Shown: positions 1-12,137, counted from the stretch's first letter. The stretch is DNA of 64,000 nucleotides from Membranipora membranacea (GCA_914767715.1 OU612067.1:10910001-10974000); one strand, 5' to 3'. A program made the numbers and translations. The notes: generated from the letters alone by a model not told the origin.

Positions 1-411
1 AAATCTAATTAACATGGCCATCTAAGAATTCAAATCTCAAACTTAGTTCGCACACAGCTAGTATATTCATCAATAAAAAAATTGTGCACAGCTGCGAGGG
101 TTTTCATGAAAATTAGTATCAGTGTGTTGGTCTTTGTCTCATATGATGTACATTTGGGGTATTGAGTTGATTTTGTCGGAATAACGATCTAGTCCTTGAG
201 AGCTCTGTAAAAGTCAAATGATAATGATAGAAATCATATGACAATATTATTTGGACTGAATCATAATTTTAGTTCACTAACCTATCAACTAATTAATAAA
301 ACTAGAGTTGCTCTTCCTGACCATTGAAGGGTGATCATCTCCGAATGCAGGCAAATGGACCAAACTTGATCTAAGCTCAAACATTTAATTTTGAATGTAT
401 GTGTATTTCAG

Positions 412-2133
412 GGAGTGGTCTTGAGTGAACAGCAACAGGTAGCTAACTTTGAGGAATCCGGGATTATTTCTATACACAAACTAGATCAGCACATACAGCT
501 GAAAGTGTTCCTCTATACTATGTTTGCAGTGGAGAGAAGCGAAGGGGGGTGAGTCTATAGTATTATGTAGTATGTGATGGAATACAGGATCGCTTCTCAG
601 CTTATCGGCTAAGATCAAAGTGTCACTGTCACTGTTTCAGTTTCTGGCAGCTTTCTGCAGCTTTCACTCAAGTTCAGGAGGTCACCTCTGGGATGCATTC
701 TGGTTTTCTAGGATGTATCACACTCTCACTAGGGGCAGCCCAACCTATGTTTTGCCATATAGAGGAGGGGGTTTATGGAATACACAGTTAAATCCATACA
801 TATTCATTTGGTATAGCACTGGGTAATAAGACCTAACCCTGCAGATGACTTAAAGCGCCATATATAACTTTCACTGGTTGTTTATGTTAAATAGACTCCT
901 CTCTATTGATCATCCAGAGTTGGACAATAATAAAAAAAATTTTCTTCTGGTCTTTTAGTCGCTGCTGTAGGTACAATATCTCAACAGACTCATAACTTTC
1001 ACTTATTGTTTATATTATTTAAATTCCTCTCTTTTGACCATCCAGAGTTGGACAATAATAAAATGTTTTTTTTTCTTTTCTGGTGTTTTAGTCGCTGCTG
1101 TAGGTACGATATCTCAACAGAATGCCCAAAAAAGGCCATTGTATGTTGTAAAGACTGGCACATGATATTGAGTTTATTTACAGCTGTTACTTCTCATTCA
1201 TTTTGTGTTTCATTCGACAGCAGATCGATTTGCGAACAGCGCATTATTTATAACTCTCGTAAAATGTTAAATCTTTTATGTTGTATATTTAGGTTTAATT
1301 TGCCAGTATACACAGCAGCAGTTTTCATAAATGTAGCAAAAGTTGTAGATCTGACTGCATAATCTTTTAACTGTGACAACAATACTGCATACACTTCATA
1401 GCCGTGGGCAGCATGCTCCTAAATTTTATTTCCATTTACCAAATTTGGTGAACAGGGTTTGACTGTTGTTTTTGGTAGAGTTTTTCATGCTGATCGCAGT
1501 GGTTAAATTGTACCTTACACTAAATAGCACAATAGTCAAATGATAAAAAAATGATGCTATTGTTTCAAAACGTTTAAAAAATGAAAGCATGTCAGAATTA
1601 GTGGGTCTCAAGTTTTTATGGGTCTGCCACCGGACTTCAGAAGGTGAACAGCTTACAGATGATTTTGGGACAAAAATAGATCTAGTGTAAATGTAGAGCT
1701 GGGTTTGTCCACAACAAATTATACTGCATCCAAAGGATCACCCTTTTGTAGTTAGTACAATTCAGACATGAATAAAATCAACTGCCTGTTTTCCTTTATT
1801 GTCATCGTGACAAAATATAAACAACTCCTTCATTGGTATCATTCCCTCTCCTAACTCTACTTCAACATCTGGCTCTTCTGACAATCTGTGCTCCAAATTC
1901 TCATTCTTTTCAGACATTTTATTTGCATGTGTCACAGCCTATCAGTAATGCTTGCAAGAGGATCCTATTTATATAGATATCATGCTAAACTAAACTAAGC
2001 ATTTACCAATACATAATTATTGAAATTGGTTATATACCTCTTTTTCTTTTCCCAGGTAAAATCAAGCTGGATCCCACAGGATAATGTTGTGAATACGATC
2101 ATAGCTATATCAGATGCCTCAAAGAAAGCTTAG
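412..2133 (+). pseudogene. Small secreted cysteine-rich protein, copy 1 (probably damaged)
   Basis: Paralog of the intact gene at 3194-4853. Exon 2 (412-548) is open and has the same length and splice sites as copy 2. Exon 3 starts at 1092 after TTTTAG and reads RCCRYDISTEC...VCCKDW. Exon 4 (2056-2133) reads VKSSW and ends KKA then TAG. Two defects are visible. The GTAAGT donor that ends exon 3 in copy 2 is replaced here by TTGAGT, which also removes the sixth cysteine. The start of exon 3 with its upstream intron is duplicated (about 860-1120). No equivalent of the signal-peptide exon is seen before 412, and similarity to copy 2 begins only near 345, so the 5' end is either missing or left of the window. 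It could still be expressed with an alternative donor. Family unknown. Confidence 0.5.
860..1120 (+). repeat. Tandem duplication of intron end plus start of exon 3
   Basis: Two adjacent copies of about 130 bp each begin with ATAACTTTCACT and run through a T-rich acceptor into TCGCTGCTGTAGGTAC and ATCTCAACAGA. The first copy of the exon start (from about 958) breaks off into a TAA shortly after. The second continues into the full exon 3 at 1092. The duplication is absent from the paralog near 3.9 kb, so it arose after the two genes separated. Confidence 0.75.
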
Positions 2134-3193
2134 AAATAAATTCTGGTCCCGAAAGCTTAAAGCAAATGTTGATCATGCATGGGTTGCAGTTGCACTATTT
2201 AACTGTTGATAAAAAGAATAAAAATCATGGAAATTAAAACAAAGATTCACATGATACACTATATTTCATACCTATCATACAGTGATCATTTATGATCACT
2301 GATTGCCTTTCACTGATAAAATGAGAGACAATTAAAACTTCAATAGGCAATTATCCCTAGATTTCCCTTATGTCAGGGAGTTTGGGACGCACTCCCCTAA
2401 TTATGCCCAATCCCCCTGCTTATATATCAAAAAGTGTGTCTCTGAACAAACCATACCGAGGGATCCAAATTTTATAACGATATATATCAATATGATTTGC
2501 TGCCAGTATATTGTTTTGATCGGCTAGCAGTTTTATACCTATGAGTATCAAAGTTTTAAATGATATGCCACTACAATCACAGAGCCTTTTTAAACAATTG
2601 TAAACTGTCTTTGGTGGATTTACCATTAAACTGCTATCTTATCTTAGTATTACGCTGCGCTATTATATTAATTTTTTTCCATTTCTCCATTGTTGCAATG
2701 AAATATCATCAATCAACTTCTTCCCAGAATTGTCATTCCAGATTCAGCTGAATGAGACAAAAATGCAAATAAAATTCAAACTGTGTGTTTTTCCAACTTT
2801 GAAATTAACAATTAATTTAGTATCCATAAATCAGATCCTATACTGGTGATTTCTCAACAACAGATGGAACTGAATACAAATTCGATTCACTTGTACACAG
2901 GCTCCCACATTGCGTTGTAAACAAAATGGATACCAGGTTAGCAAAGGCATTTATTATCGGCTGTGTAATCTACAAATTCTCAACAGCGATATTATCATAA
3001 TAATGAGCACTTCCAATGCATGTTATTATACCGTTAAAAGGTTTATGTGGCACCTGTCTTCTCCCACGAACTAAGATATATGATATGATTAGCGTAGTTT
3101 ATATATGACCATTATAACTACTTCTCCCTTAGCATCAGACGAGATTGCCTATACAAGGACACTTTTGCAAAGTATATACACAGAGCTATTCTA
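2134..3193. other. Intergenic DNA between the two cysteine-rich gene copies
   Basis: About 1 kb without a supportable gene. AATAAA motifs at about 2136 and 2217 are candidate polyadenylation signals for copy 1. A short TATATA stretch near 3100 lies about 90 bases before the start codon of copy 2 and could be part of its promoter, but it is weak. Short ORFs here have no coding features. Confidence 0.5.
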
Positions 3194-4853
3194 ATGGAGG
3201 TCAGCAGAGCCTTACTGATTTTCCTTGCTGCTCTCTGTTGTCATGCCTTCACCTGTATCCAGGTGAGGAATGTGCCATTGTTTTGGTATGAGGAAATATC
3301 GTTTATAGTCTACTAAATCAATGCTAACTCTCAAACTGGGCAGCCATTGCTCTTAAACCTAGTTTTTTGGTAAGATATGTTGGCAATGAGACTTTAAAAA
3401 GATATCAGGTTCAGCTCTCACAGTTTGTGAACATTGCCAGGCAAATGATTCAAACTTGGCCTAAGCTCAAACATTTAATTTTGGATGAATGTGTATTTCA
3501 GGGAGTCATACTGCAGAGTGAACAGCAACAGGTAGCTAACTTTGAGAAATCCGGGCATTCTATACACAAACTAGATCAGCACATACAACTGAAAGTGTTC
3601 CTCTATACTATGTTTGCAGTGGAGAGAAGCGAAGGGGGGTGAGTCTTTAGTATTATGTAGTATGTGATGGAATGAAGAATTGCTTCTCGGCCTATTGGCT
3701 AGGATCAAAGTGTCACTGCCAATGGGTGATTAGTACCTGTTTCAGTTTCTGGCAGCTTGCTGTACACCCAAGATCAGAAGGTCCTCTATGGCCTCACCTC
3801 TAGGATGCATTTTAGTTTTCTAGGATGTATCACACTCTCAGTCTCTCTCCTTGCATATGACTTAAAGCACCATATATAACTTTCACTGATTGTTTACATT
3901 AAATAAATTCCTCTCTTTTTTGACTTTCCAGAGATAAGATACAATGAAAAAATATGTTGTTTTTTTCTGGTATTTTAGTCGCTGCTGTATGCACGATATC
4001 TCAACAGAGTGCCCTAAAAATTATATTATATGTTGTAATGACTGGATAAGATTAATTGGGACTTGTGTAAGTTTATTTATAGACTCATTTTTACATTTCT
4101 TTTTCGGCGCCAAAAATAACTGTTCACGTTGAGTTTCATTCTACAGTGGATTGATTTTCGATTAGCAATTAATCATCTTATTCTATAATTAAGTTTGAAA
4201 TCCTTCACATTGGCTAAGTTAGTTATAACAAAGAGTAACAACTCCTTAAAGGTTTTTCCTGCCTCCTGGTTGTGAGGGAGGGGAGATATCACATAACATT
4301 ATCATGATGTGGAATTTATAATCGTTTAGATTTTTTGCCAGTATACACAGCAGAAAGTTTCATGAATTTTATTTTGAAAGCAAATATTGTAGATCTGACT
4401 TCATATTTTGTTTGTGAGAATAAATGCACACATTCTTTCCTCTGAGAACTGACTAGAGGAATAAACTGTACCTATGTGAGGTATGATTTTTTAGTCTTGT
4501 GGATGCTTCGTGGACAAAAATAGATCTAGTGTAAATGTAGAACTGGGATGAACCACTGATTATGCCACATCCACAGCCTGTTTTACGTTATTGTCAAATC
4601 AAAACAACTCTTTCCGTTGCTATCATTCCCTCTCCTCACTCTTCTTCAACATCTGGCTCTTCTGACAAGCTGTGTCCCAACTTACCAATCTAATAAGACA
4701 TTTTATTTGCGTCTATTGGTATCGTTGCCAGAGGGTTCAATTAATATTGAGATCAGTACATCTTTTTTTTCTCAGGTAAAGATGAGCTGGGCGAAACAGA
4801 AAAATGTTCAGAATACATTGATAGCTATAACAAAAGCCTCACATAAGGCTTAG
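3194..4853 (+). CDS. Small secreted cysteine-rich protein, copy 2 (four exons, 123 aa)
   Basis: Predicted exons: 3194-3262, 3502-3638, 3979-4066, 4776-4853, all GT-AG with phases that join cleanly (0, 2, 0) and end in TAG. Exon 1 encodes the signal peptide (MEVSRALLIFLAALCC...) through residue 23. Exon 2 (residues 24-68) is a charged, helix-prone stretch with no cysteine. Exon 3 (69-98) carries all six mature cysteines, as CC-x7-C-x6-CC-x9-C at residues 71, 72, 80, 87, 88 and 98. Exon 4 is a basic, amphipathic tail ending SHKA. The product should be secreted and disulphide-bonded. I recognise no family. CC..HD resembles the phospholipase A2 active-site motif but the spacing is one residue short, and the CC pattern is not a chemokine spacing. 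Function unknown; the gene model is well supported by the paralog. Confidence 0.7.
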
Positions 4854-5754
4854 AAAGAAATTCTGGTACTGGAAACTTTGAGATATGGATCATAATAGTT
4901 TCATGGTTGGGTTGCATTGATTAACTGTCAATGAAAATAATTAAAAGTGCGGAAAGTAAAACAAAGATTCATATTGAAAACTATTTCATGCCCATTGCAA
5001 GAGTAAACAATTTTATGTGATCATTGTTTTCCCTTGATAAAAGGGAAGACAACTACCAAAATGATAGGGTAATATCTCGTGGTTTGATTCATATCAAGGA
5101 GTTTTGGGGGTAGTTCAAATTAATCCCAGACCCCTGTTCATATCGACATGATTGTCCTGGAACACACAATACAATCAGTATAGCTTGTGGCCAGTAGGCC
5201 TATATTGTTTTGACTGGTTAGCCATAGTGCATAGACCTATCACGTTATTTTTTCTCTCACATATTTCCACAATTTGCCAATCTCACAAAGGCTGCAATGG
5301 GGGTATAAAATGTTGATGTTGAAAGGGGCAAATCTATCTCAAAGCTTGAGTCTAGAAAAGCGATATTAAATCACTGAAAAAGTTGATGTTGGTTAAGTTT
5401 ATGTGGAAGAGATCTGCAGCGCTCATGCAAATGCCTAAAGTATTACCGAATGAAGCTTGATAGTACAGTCCTGAGCTGTTATGAAGCTCAAAATATATAG
5501 CACATGAAAGCAGGCTTTAATTGTAAATGTAATTAATGCTCAAGTAACCATCAAAGCAAACACTTGGCAAGCAGAAAAACACTGACATAAAACCAGCAGA
5601 ATACAACCTAGCCAACGTTATTTACATTCATCTCTGAGTAACGCATTTCCTTGTGACTTTGGTTATGCTGGTACGGCTGAAAACTTGATTAGTCACTCAA
5701 CCATCAGCCACCAACATCCCCTCACTTGTTAGCAAGAGGCTCGTCAGGATCACC
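4854..5754. other. Intergenic DNA upstream of the Ly6-like gene
   Basis: About 900 bp. The first 250 bp continue the tandem similarity to the region after copy 1 (compare 2134-2400), so the duplicated unit extends past the coding part. No gene, RNA or clear promoter is seen. Confidence 0.5.
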
Positions 5755-7952
5755 ATGAACAGCTTTGTAATCCGAACCCTGCTTTTAGCAAGTAAGTAAG
5801 ATTATGAGATTAAGGTCTCTGATATCTTAGTAGTGACCCGCTATATGTGAGAGTTGCTCAAATGATCCAAATACAGCAGTAGTCTCATACAGGCTGTACT
5901 TGTTCTTGTCTAACTCCGTACCTTAATTTCATGCTATACTGTGAAATAAAATTCTTCTTCTTGTAGTAGCTGTTGGTGGGGTTGGCTGGTACAAACGGTT
6001 ATGTGTGTGACTCTGATATTGACTTCTCAGTGTGTGATTTGTCCAAAGGATGAAATCACTGCAAATTAGATTGCATTTGCTCTTGCTTGATTCTAAACCT
6101 TACTGTCATTCTATTACGTAACATATAGTTTTCCATTTTCTAGTTGCTGTTGGTGGCGCCGCTGGTTCAAACTGTTATGTGTGTGACTCTGATATTGACC
6201 CTTCCTGTGGAGATGGTCACAATGATGCTGACGAGTATAAACCAAATGATGCTCACAATGTAACCTGTATTGGTAAGGCCAATGTGGGATGCTATAAGGA
6301 GAAAACTCTTACTAATACTCTCGGAGTTAATATGACCGGTCAGTGAGTTGTTTTGTTTGTTTTGCCATTCTATTGTGCAATATCTCATGTCTAGCCTGAC
6401 CTGGCAACAGTATGCATCGGAAAGATTTGACTTCGAATTGGAAAATATTATTATTACCAAAGAGCCTGATGAGTGTCTTCAATGAGAGGAGAGTTTGTAA
6501 TAAGGACCAGAAACTAAGCATTCTGGCATATGACGGCTAGATCAATCTAGTCAAATCTGTTCCAAACACTAGAAGCACTAGCTTAGCTGATTATGCCTGG
6601 ACTCATCACTATTCCCACCAACATGTCCCAGCATAGCAATACATTTATTTTAGGCTAATTAATCTGATTCATCTCACCGAGCAGAATCATTAAACCAGCA
6701 GTAGCAAAGCACAGTTAAAAAACTCATGATTTGATGATTAAGAACTAATTCCACCAATGAAGATACCTGTTTCCTTGCAGGTGATCTGTGACCACTGCAT
6801 GTCTCTGACGAGTTAATTACTCAATGATTTGCTGTCCCCACTAAATCTTGGCTTAAGAACCTGACAAAGCGCTTGGTCTATAAAGTGAGACACTGAAATT
6901 CCCTGGCCTTTCAGGATCAATGATTTGGACAGTACCAGAAGGCTTATATGGACTTGGAGTTTCTGAAATCCAATTCCATGTATGGGATTCAATGATATAG
7001 CTATATTAGACTTCTCTTCAGCCATCACTGTCTACAATAACTACAATCTGTCTTTTTAGTCACAAAGAGAGCTTGTGGCAAGTTCGATGAGCATATTGAG
7101 GAGTTTTGCTCAACAAGGTCCAACAGCTTCTCAGACATGGAGGGGACAAACTATACTGCAGTGTGGAGATGCCAATGTATCGGTGATAACTGTAACCATG
7201 GGAACCAGGCATCAGCAGCCTTACCACTGCTCCTTGCAGGTGAGTTTCACTTTTATGTCTTGATATCTATTGCATGTATATCTGTATATCTGTATATCTG
7301 ATCGATAGTGATAATTAATTAACTACTCTGTAATCTGTAATCTTGCCAGGAAGCTTTAAACAAATAAACAGAATAAGTGCCATGAGAAGGAACTTGGTGT
7401 GACGCCCCCTTACCAACTTCATCAATAAGATAAAGTTTTATGGACTCATACTATATTGACTCTAAAGATAAGATATACATATTTAATGTAGTCTCGATGT
7501 CAATGATTATTATTTATTATTATAACAATCTAAATATAAAAAAAGAAAGAGCATGTTAGTCTGATTATTAACTGATAACACAGCATGGTTCTACCTAACT
7601 GGTAGGTGGATTATTAATTTTGAGGTAAAAGTGGGAATTATATTATTGTATAGCTGGGAAAAAAATGGTGGTGGAGATCTTGAGACACATGTGCATGACA
7701 ATAATAATACTATTTGTTAACCTTATTTTTGCATCCAAGGCAACAACATTATCTTTTACAAGCTGAGTGTATCGGCAACATTATTCTCAAAACTTTTATA
7801 GTTAGTGATAGTAATACAATCAATCAATCGCTTTATAGCTTCGTTTCCGAAACTTACTAGGTTAGTTGTGATGTTTGAAATAATGTGTGCAGAAACTCAT
7901 TGCCGATGTGTCTTTATTTGTTGTAGTTGTGGTCACAATGATGCTGATCTAG
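5755..7952 (+). CDS. GPI-anchored Ly6/uPAR (three-finger) domain protein, four exons, 145 aa
   Basis: Predicted exons: 5755-5791, 6144-6338, 7060-7239, 7927-7952, all phase 1 at the junctions, ending in TAG. Exon 1 gives a signal peptide. The domain starts NCYVCDSD and ends CQCIGDNCNHG, the classic Ly6/uPAR ends. Ten cysteines lie at residues 23, 26, 34, 54, 62, 83, 94, 115, 117 and 122, the full ten-cysteine set. Possible N-glycosylation sites are at 51, 75 and 108. After the domain comes a small-residue stretch and a hydrophobic tail (LPLLLAVVVTMMLI) ending directly at the stop, typical of a GPI-attachment signal, so the protein should sit on the outer cell surface. The exon 2 donor is read as GTCAGT (after ...ATGACCG), because this is the choice that keeps the conserved frame. 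Ligand unknown. Confidence 0.85.
5967..6045 (+). pseudogene. Relic partial copy of Ly6 exon 2 inside intron 1
   Basis: After a TTCTTGTAG acceptor, the sequence matches the first ~70 bases of the real exon 2 (6144 on), including GTTATGTGTGTGACTCTGAT. A frame change puts a stop after KRLCV, and the similarity ends within 80 bases. It lies 177 bp upstream of the real exon and shares its splice acceptor, which suggests local tandem duplication followed by decay. Confidence 0.75.
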
Positions 7953-8398
7953 ATCACAGCTCGGATATCTAATAACAGCCAGCATATAACTACGTAGACA
8001 GATATAACTAAGAAGGCGATGCCCGCAAAGATTACATACAGATACATTAAGAAGTGTTATTTAAGTCTATGCAAAATTAAACGTTGAAACAATTTTGTAA
8101 CAAAGTTTGAGTTTGTTGTGCAGAGGACAGCCTAGGGCATTATAAAGATTGCGTTTGTTACAGCATTATAATTAATTCTATGCTGCGTTTTGTATGACCA
8201 CAGTACATACTTTTGATGACAAAAATACAAATACATGCAAGAAGTTAAATAGCACACTAATCACATGATGAACCCTTATGTGTGTATCTCCGATGTAAGG
8301 GCATGAGTTCATTCAGGTAGCTTGTGTACCATCACAAGGAATAAGGTGTGACCACCCGAGGTGAATTTCTAGAATACTTGGCAGATACACATATAGTA
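7953..8398. other. 3' flank of the Ly6 gene up to the inverted-repeat edge
   Basis: About 450 bp with no gene. It contains several A-rich stretches that could serve for polyadenylation. The left arm of the giant inverted repeat begins at 8399, and nothing in this stretch is mirrored on the other side. Confidence 0.5.
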
Positions 8399-9611
8399 CC
8401 AAACACAATTGGATCTAACATTCAGAAATAAACATCGTAATAGTGTAATATCAATGTCATTGTGGCTAAACATGATCAGAGGTTTGGCAATATATTTTAC
8501 CAGTACATCATTAGATGGCTCTGAGCATTTATCTGTGCTCTTGTTATACAGCGGCATTAATTCAACATGTCGAGCGATCCTACCTGATTTGAATATATTC
8601 ACTAATAAATTAAAGCCTATATGACTTGTGTGCGTAGAAATTCTCCCAAGTTCCTTAATGCCTGCTCATCCTCTTTTAGTCTGAGTAGATCACATGAAAT
8701 GGATCATTGAGGCCATGATTTGGTGGTGCTTCAAGGCTTACCTTTCATATATGTATGCCGAATCTAAAATAAATATCGAAGTTGTCTGAGGTTGAATATT
8801 ATGCCCCCCCCCCCTATTTTCACCTCACTTTTTACATGCTAGTATGGCATATGAATACATGGCATGCTCTGCTCAGGTCTGAGGAACCAAAATATTATGA
8901 AGATCAAGGATCTGGTATCGCTGGTCAGAATTCACACCCTAGAAGAAGTGAGCCTGTGGCTACAGTCCAGATTTAGATGGTAAGTTACAACTAAACTACT
9001 CTAAATATTGGCCAATTGGTGAACTTCTCACCAAAACTGTTAGGGTACTTTTTTCCCATCCATTTTTATCTGAACTGTATATTCTATAGCTTTAACATAT
9101 AAATTATATTTAATCTCAAACAAACCTTATTTTTTTACGTGACAAGGTAGAGTAAAAGATGAATCGTAGCGGACATGTAAATTTGCAGTAGGAACAAGTT
9201 CCTTGTCTGCAAGAACATATCTCGTCTTAGGGATATTTTTGGCTGTATTTGAGACTGTATTTGTCAGCTATATCCTTGTATTTCATAACTAATGGCCTTG
9301 CACACCTTGATGCGCAACACAGTATTCAGAGAGCTTCAAGGATCAAGTATCAGGATTTAGCTTATGATACAAGGATATTAGCTGGTAAAAAAAAGAGGAT
9401 ATAACTGATACACATTGGTCTTAATTTCACCCAAAAATAGCTCTAACAACGGAAATGCCCTTGTAGTCAAAAACATGTCCCTACTCCTAGTATCATCGAG
9501 TGGAATGAAGTCAGTTCAACTGCACGAACAACAGCACATTTTGTTATCCTCAGTCCTCGATCGAATTCACGCAATGAGCCCAAATCGTCATAACCAAGAT
9601 TTTGTTTCAGT

Positions 9612-10013
9612 CAAAACCTTCCTCATATGTTTGTTGTGATATGTAAATCAACTTTTGCCTGCTTGGCTTTCCTAGGATAGTGTAGTGTACACCAGTAGCA
9701 TTGTTGATTGATAAATCTTAGGCTAGTGAACGATTCAGTTGATCACATGAATATGCTGCTCATTGTTTATAGCTGCTCAAACAATCATAAAGTAGTGTTC
9801 AAACCTGGAACTACAAATATGAATCAAATTGCAATTTGCCTTCACAAGTAGGCACATACACAACAAATAAAGTCTTTTAATCTCTGGTTCTGCACCACAG
9901 GGCAGTCAGATAACTGCTTTAATCCTTGAAGTGAATAGTTTTATACAATTTCTATTAATTTATTTATTTTCAGAGTTACTAATCACTTAGGCAATCAACT
10001 TGGGTATGCCTAT
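9612..10013. repeat. 400-bp segment present three times
   Basis: This segment, from CAAAACCTTCCTCATATG to GGGTATGCCTAT, occurs in the left arm, inverted in the right arm, and again in direct orientation at 19065-19467. The third copy differs at scattered positions (for example ACACAAGTAG instead of ACACCAGTAG). It therefore separated before the two arms did. It may be a dispersed element of its own; no ORF or terminal repeats were seen in it. Confidence 0.85.
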
Positions 10014-10611
10014 GACTGAAACAAAATGGTGGTAGAGAGTTGGCTATTGAAACAATTCAAATTTTCTATTGTAATGTTTATTTATAATATCGCAAATATA
10101 AGCGGGAGTGGATTATTTGAATTGAGAGATAGAATACCATCTGACAGAGGATAAGTTTAAATGCTTGAACTCACCTCGTACTCGAAATTTGTTTGTGGCA
10201 AAAATACTCTGCATAGCTGAATACATTTAGCCTGAGCGTGCACTGTCTTAGAGACTGACCGTAGAGCAAGCAAGGTTGGCTTCACCATTGATCTTTATTT
10301 GTATGGTGGCCTGCCTTTGGATCTAAAATTTTAATTGTGTGTCAAATGTTGGATAATATGGACTGAATTTCGCCTAAGAATGATGATGTTTGATTGCCAA
10401 TGATACACTTGCTATTGCCCGGTCATGTTAATCACCCTCAAAAGGCTGATAAGCGAAATTACAAAATTAAAACCTTTGGCCTATGCCAAGTAGTTTGCAA
10501 TCCATGTAAACAACAAAAGTTTGAAACCTTTTCCTTATAGCAAGTGGTTCCTTATCCTAAGATGATAAACTAACAAACAATAGCAGATGGTATTTCACAT
10601 CAGGCTGACAC

Positions 10612-10699
10612 TATAAATAGGCTCCTCTCACTTTCATCTGTACCACCAGCTCATTGAAGCTTGATATTAACAGATCTCTAGTCAACACGCTACATCACA
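10612..10699 (+). promoter_or_regulatory. Core promoter of left-arm lectin gene
   Basis: TATAAATA at 10612-10619 lies 93-100 bases before the start codon. It is followed by CATCTGTACCACCAGCT, which is also found after the TATA boxes of the other two lectin promoters (28.7 kb and 34.1 kb) with the same spacing. The shared block probably marks the transcription start. Confidence 0.7.
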
Positions 10700-10711
10700 G
10701 CTGATCTAACA

Positions 10712-12079
10712 ATGGTCTCTATTTCGGCAGTGGCATGTTTGGCCACTCTCGCTTTCTGCACCGGTCCAGGTATTTGATCTAATTACTAATTTCATTAGCT
10801 TACATGCTCCAATGTTTGTCTAGTTTATATATAAACTAGACATTGGCAGGATTTTGTATTCCATATTTCTGTATCGCTGTATGTCTCATCAATTCATATC
10901 AATGATAAATTGAGTGGCTGTGATGTGTCAATTGACACTGAGTAGGTCGTGATTTGAATATATCTAAGCTATCGGTGAGGGCTTGGGTTGTTTTGACACA
11001 AGATACATAGTTATATACACAAATGCCAAAGGTTCTGTTGATTCTTATAAGGTTAGCCTAGTGGTTAGCCGGTTGCGTCACCAATCTCAATACCCGGGGT
11101 TCATGGCCACAGGTAGCACCCGAGAAGCCATGTTTGTTAGGGTATTCCAAATGGCTACCAGTGTTTTATGCAATGTAGGTTCTCATTTAACCTGAAGTAG
11201 CTATGTAGTACTTCGAGCCGATTACCACGCATTAATAATGTAGTGTTCAACGCTTAGAAGTTACCTTAAGTTGGTATATGACTAAACCAACTTTTACTGC
11301 TAATACTAATACTACTAATACAGCTTGTTTACCTTAAATTCATTACAGAGGTGTACGGAAGCTGCGATTCAGGATGGATGCCATATGCAGGCGCTTACTG
11401 TGTAAGGAAATTTGATATCAAACAAACTTGGTTTGCGGCAAGAGCTTCTTGCAGGAGTCATGATGCAGAGTTGGTCACAATAGCCAACTGGAGTCAGAAT
11501 ATTTTCATGAAAGGATATGTGCAGGACTCTGGTAAGGCTTAATCACAGACAGCTACCATATTAGGAACCTAAAATTGTCCATATGGCATATTGAAAATAG
11601 GTCCACATGGTCCGCATTCTCTATAGTGTGTTTAAGTTCCAATTGAATTGCATAAGAACAATACCAACAATAAGAACAATACCAAGGACAAGGCCATAAG
11701 AACAATACCAAGTAACTTTGTACCTAGTAGAAAAAAGTGTATTAAATGGTGCCATCATTGATGTCACACTGCCAAATGTCAAACCCTGATTAATCTCAGG
11801 GGAAGGCAACCTATTGTGTTAATTCAAAATGAAAAAATTTAATGGTTACCACATTATTTTCCAGGCAAAAATTGGTGGACTGCAGGTAATTATCTTCATG
11901 GATATTGGAGGTGGGATGGTGTTGTGACCGGTGGGTACGGTTACACTGATTGGGGATCAGGTGAACCAAATAATTACAAAGGAGTAATAGAAGACTGCAT
12001 GGCACTGTGGCATAACTCTCGATGGAACGATGCAAATTGTTACGCACGATTAGAGTACATCTGTCAGAAAAAGGCTTGA
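10712..12079 (+). CDS. Secreted single-domain C-type lectin, left-arm copy (three exons, 151 aa)
   Basis: Predicted exons: 10712-10769, 11349-11531 and 11865-12079, phase 1 at both junctions, ending in TGA. Residues 1-19 are a signal peptide. The rest is one C-type lectin domain with six cysteines (25, 37, 54, 125, 139, 147), the long-form pattern. The calcium and sugar site looks complete: EPN at 114-116, Glu123, and WND at 134-136. EPN is the mannose/fucose-type triplet in this family. The usual WIGL core motif is replaced by WWTAGN. There is no transmembrane or collagen region, so it should be a small soluble lectin, possibly for recognition of microbes or mucus glycans (inference). The two exon/intron junctions match the paralogs at 27.6 kb and 34.2 kb. 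Its neighbour is an identical gene in the right arm, transcribed towards it. Confidence 0.92.
10818..10841. repeat. 24-bp perfect palindrome in lectin intron 1
   Basis: GTCTAGTTTATA followed directly by its reverse complement. It is repeated at 16629-16652 in the right arm. Confidence 0.9.
11045..11270 (+). mobile_element. tRNA-derived SINE-like insertion in lectin intron 1
   Basis: TTAGCCTAGTGGTTAG resembles a pol III A box and GGGGTTCATGGCC, 47 bases on, resembles a B box. A tRNA-unrelated tail follows. The mirrored copy is in the right arm at about 16200-16425. Ends are not certain. Confidence 0.5.
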
Positions 12080-12131
12080 GAAAAATGTTCCTCAACTCAA
12101 TATATTGTCACACAATATTTTATAGTAATGC

Positions 12132-12137
12132 AATAAA
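12132..12137 (+). terminator. Polyadenylation signal of left-arm lectin gene
   Basis: AATAAA 53 bases after the stop codon, within ATGCAATAAAATGAAAAT. The same GCAATAAAA context follows the lectin genes at 27.6 kb and 37.4 kb. Confidence 0.75.

Noticed and set aside
3979-4066. CC.HD..(T)EC motif as a phospholipase A2 active site
   Set aside because: Spacing between CC and HD is one residue short and no other PLA2 features (calcium loop, second helix) are present; copy 1 has YD instead of HD.
3979-4853. CC...C...W pattern as a chemokine
   Set aside because: Cysteine spacing and exon structure do not match; the resemblance is limited to CC and a Trp after the last Cys.
11621-12095. Minus-strand ORFs opposite lectin exon 3 and intron 2
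   Set aside because: Shadow frames; mirrored in the right arm only because the DNA is duplicated.
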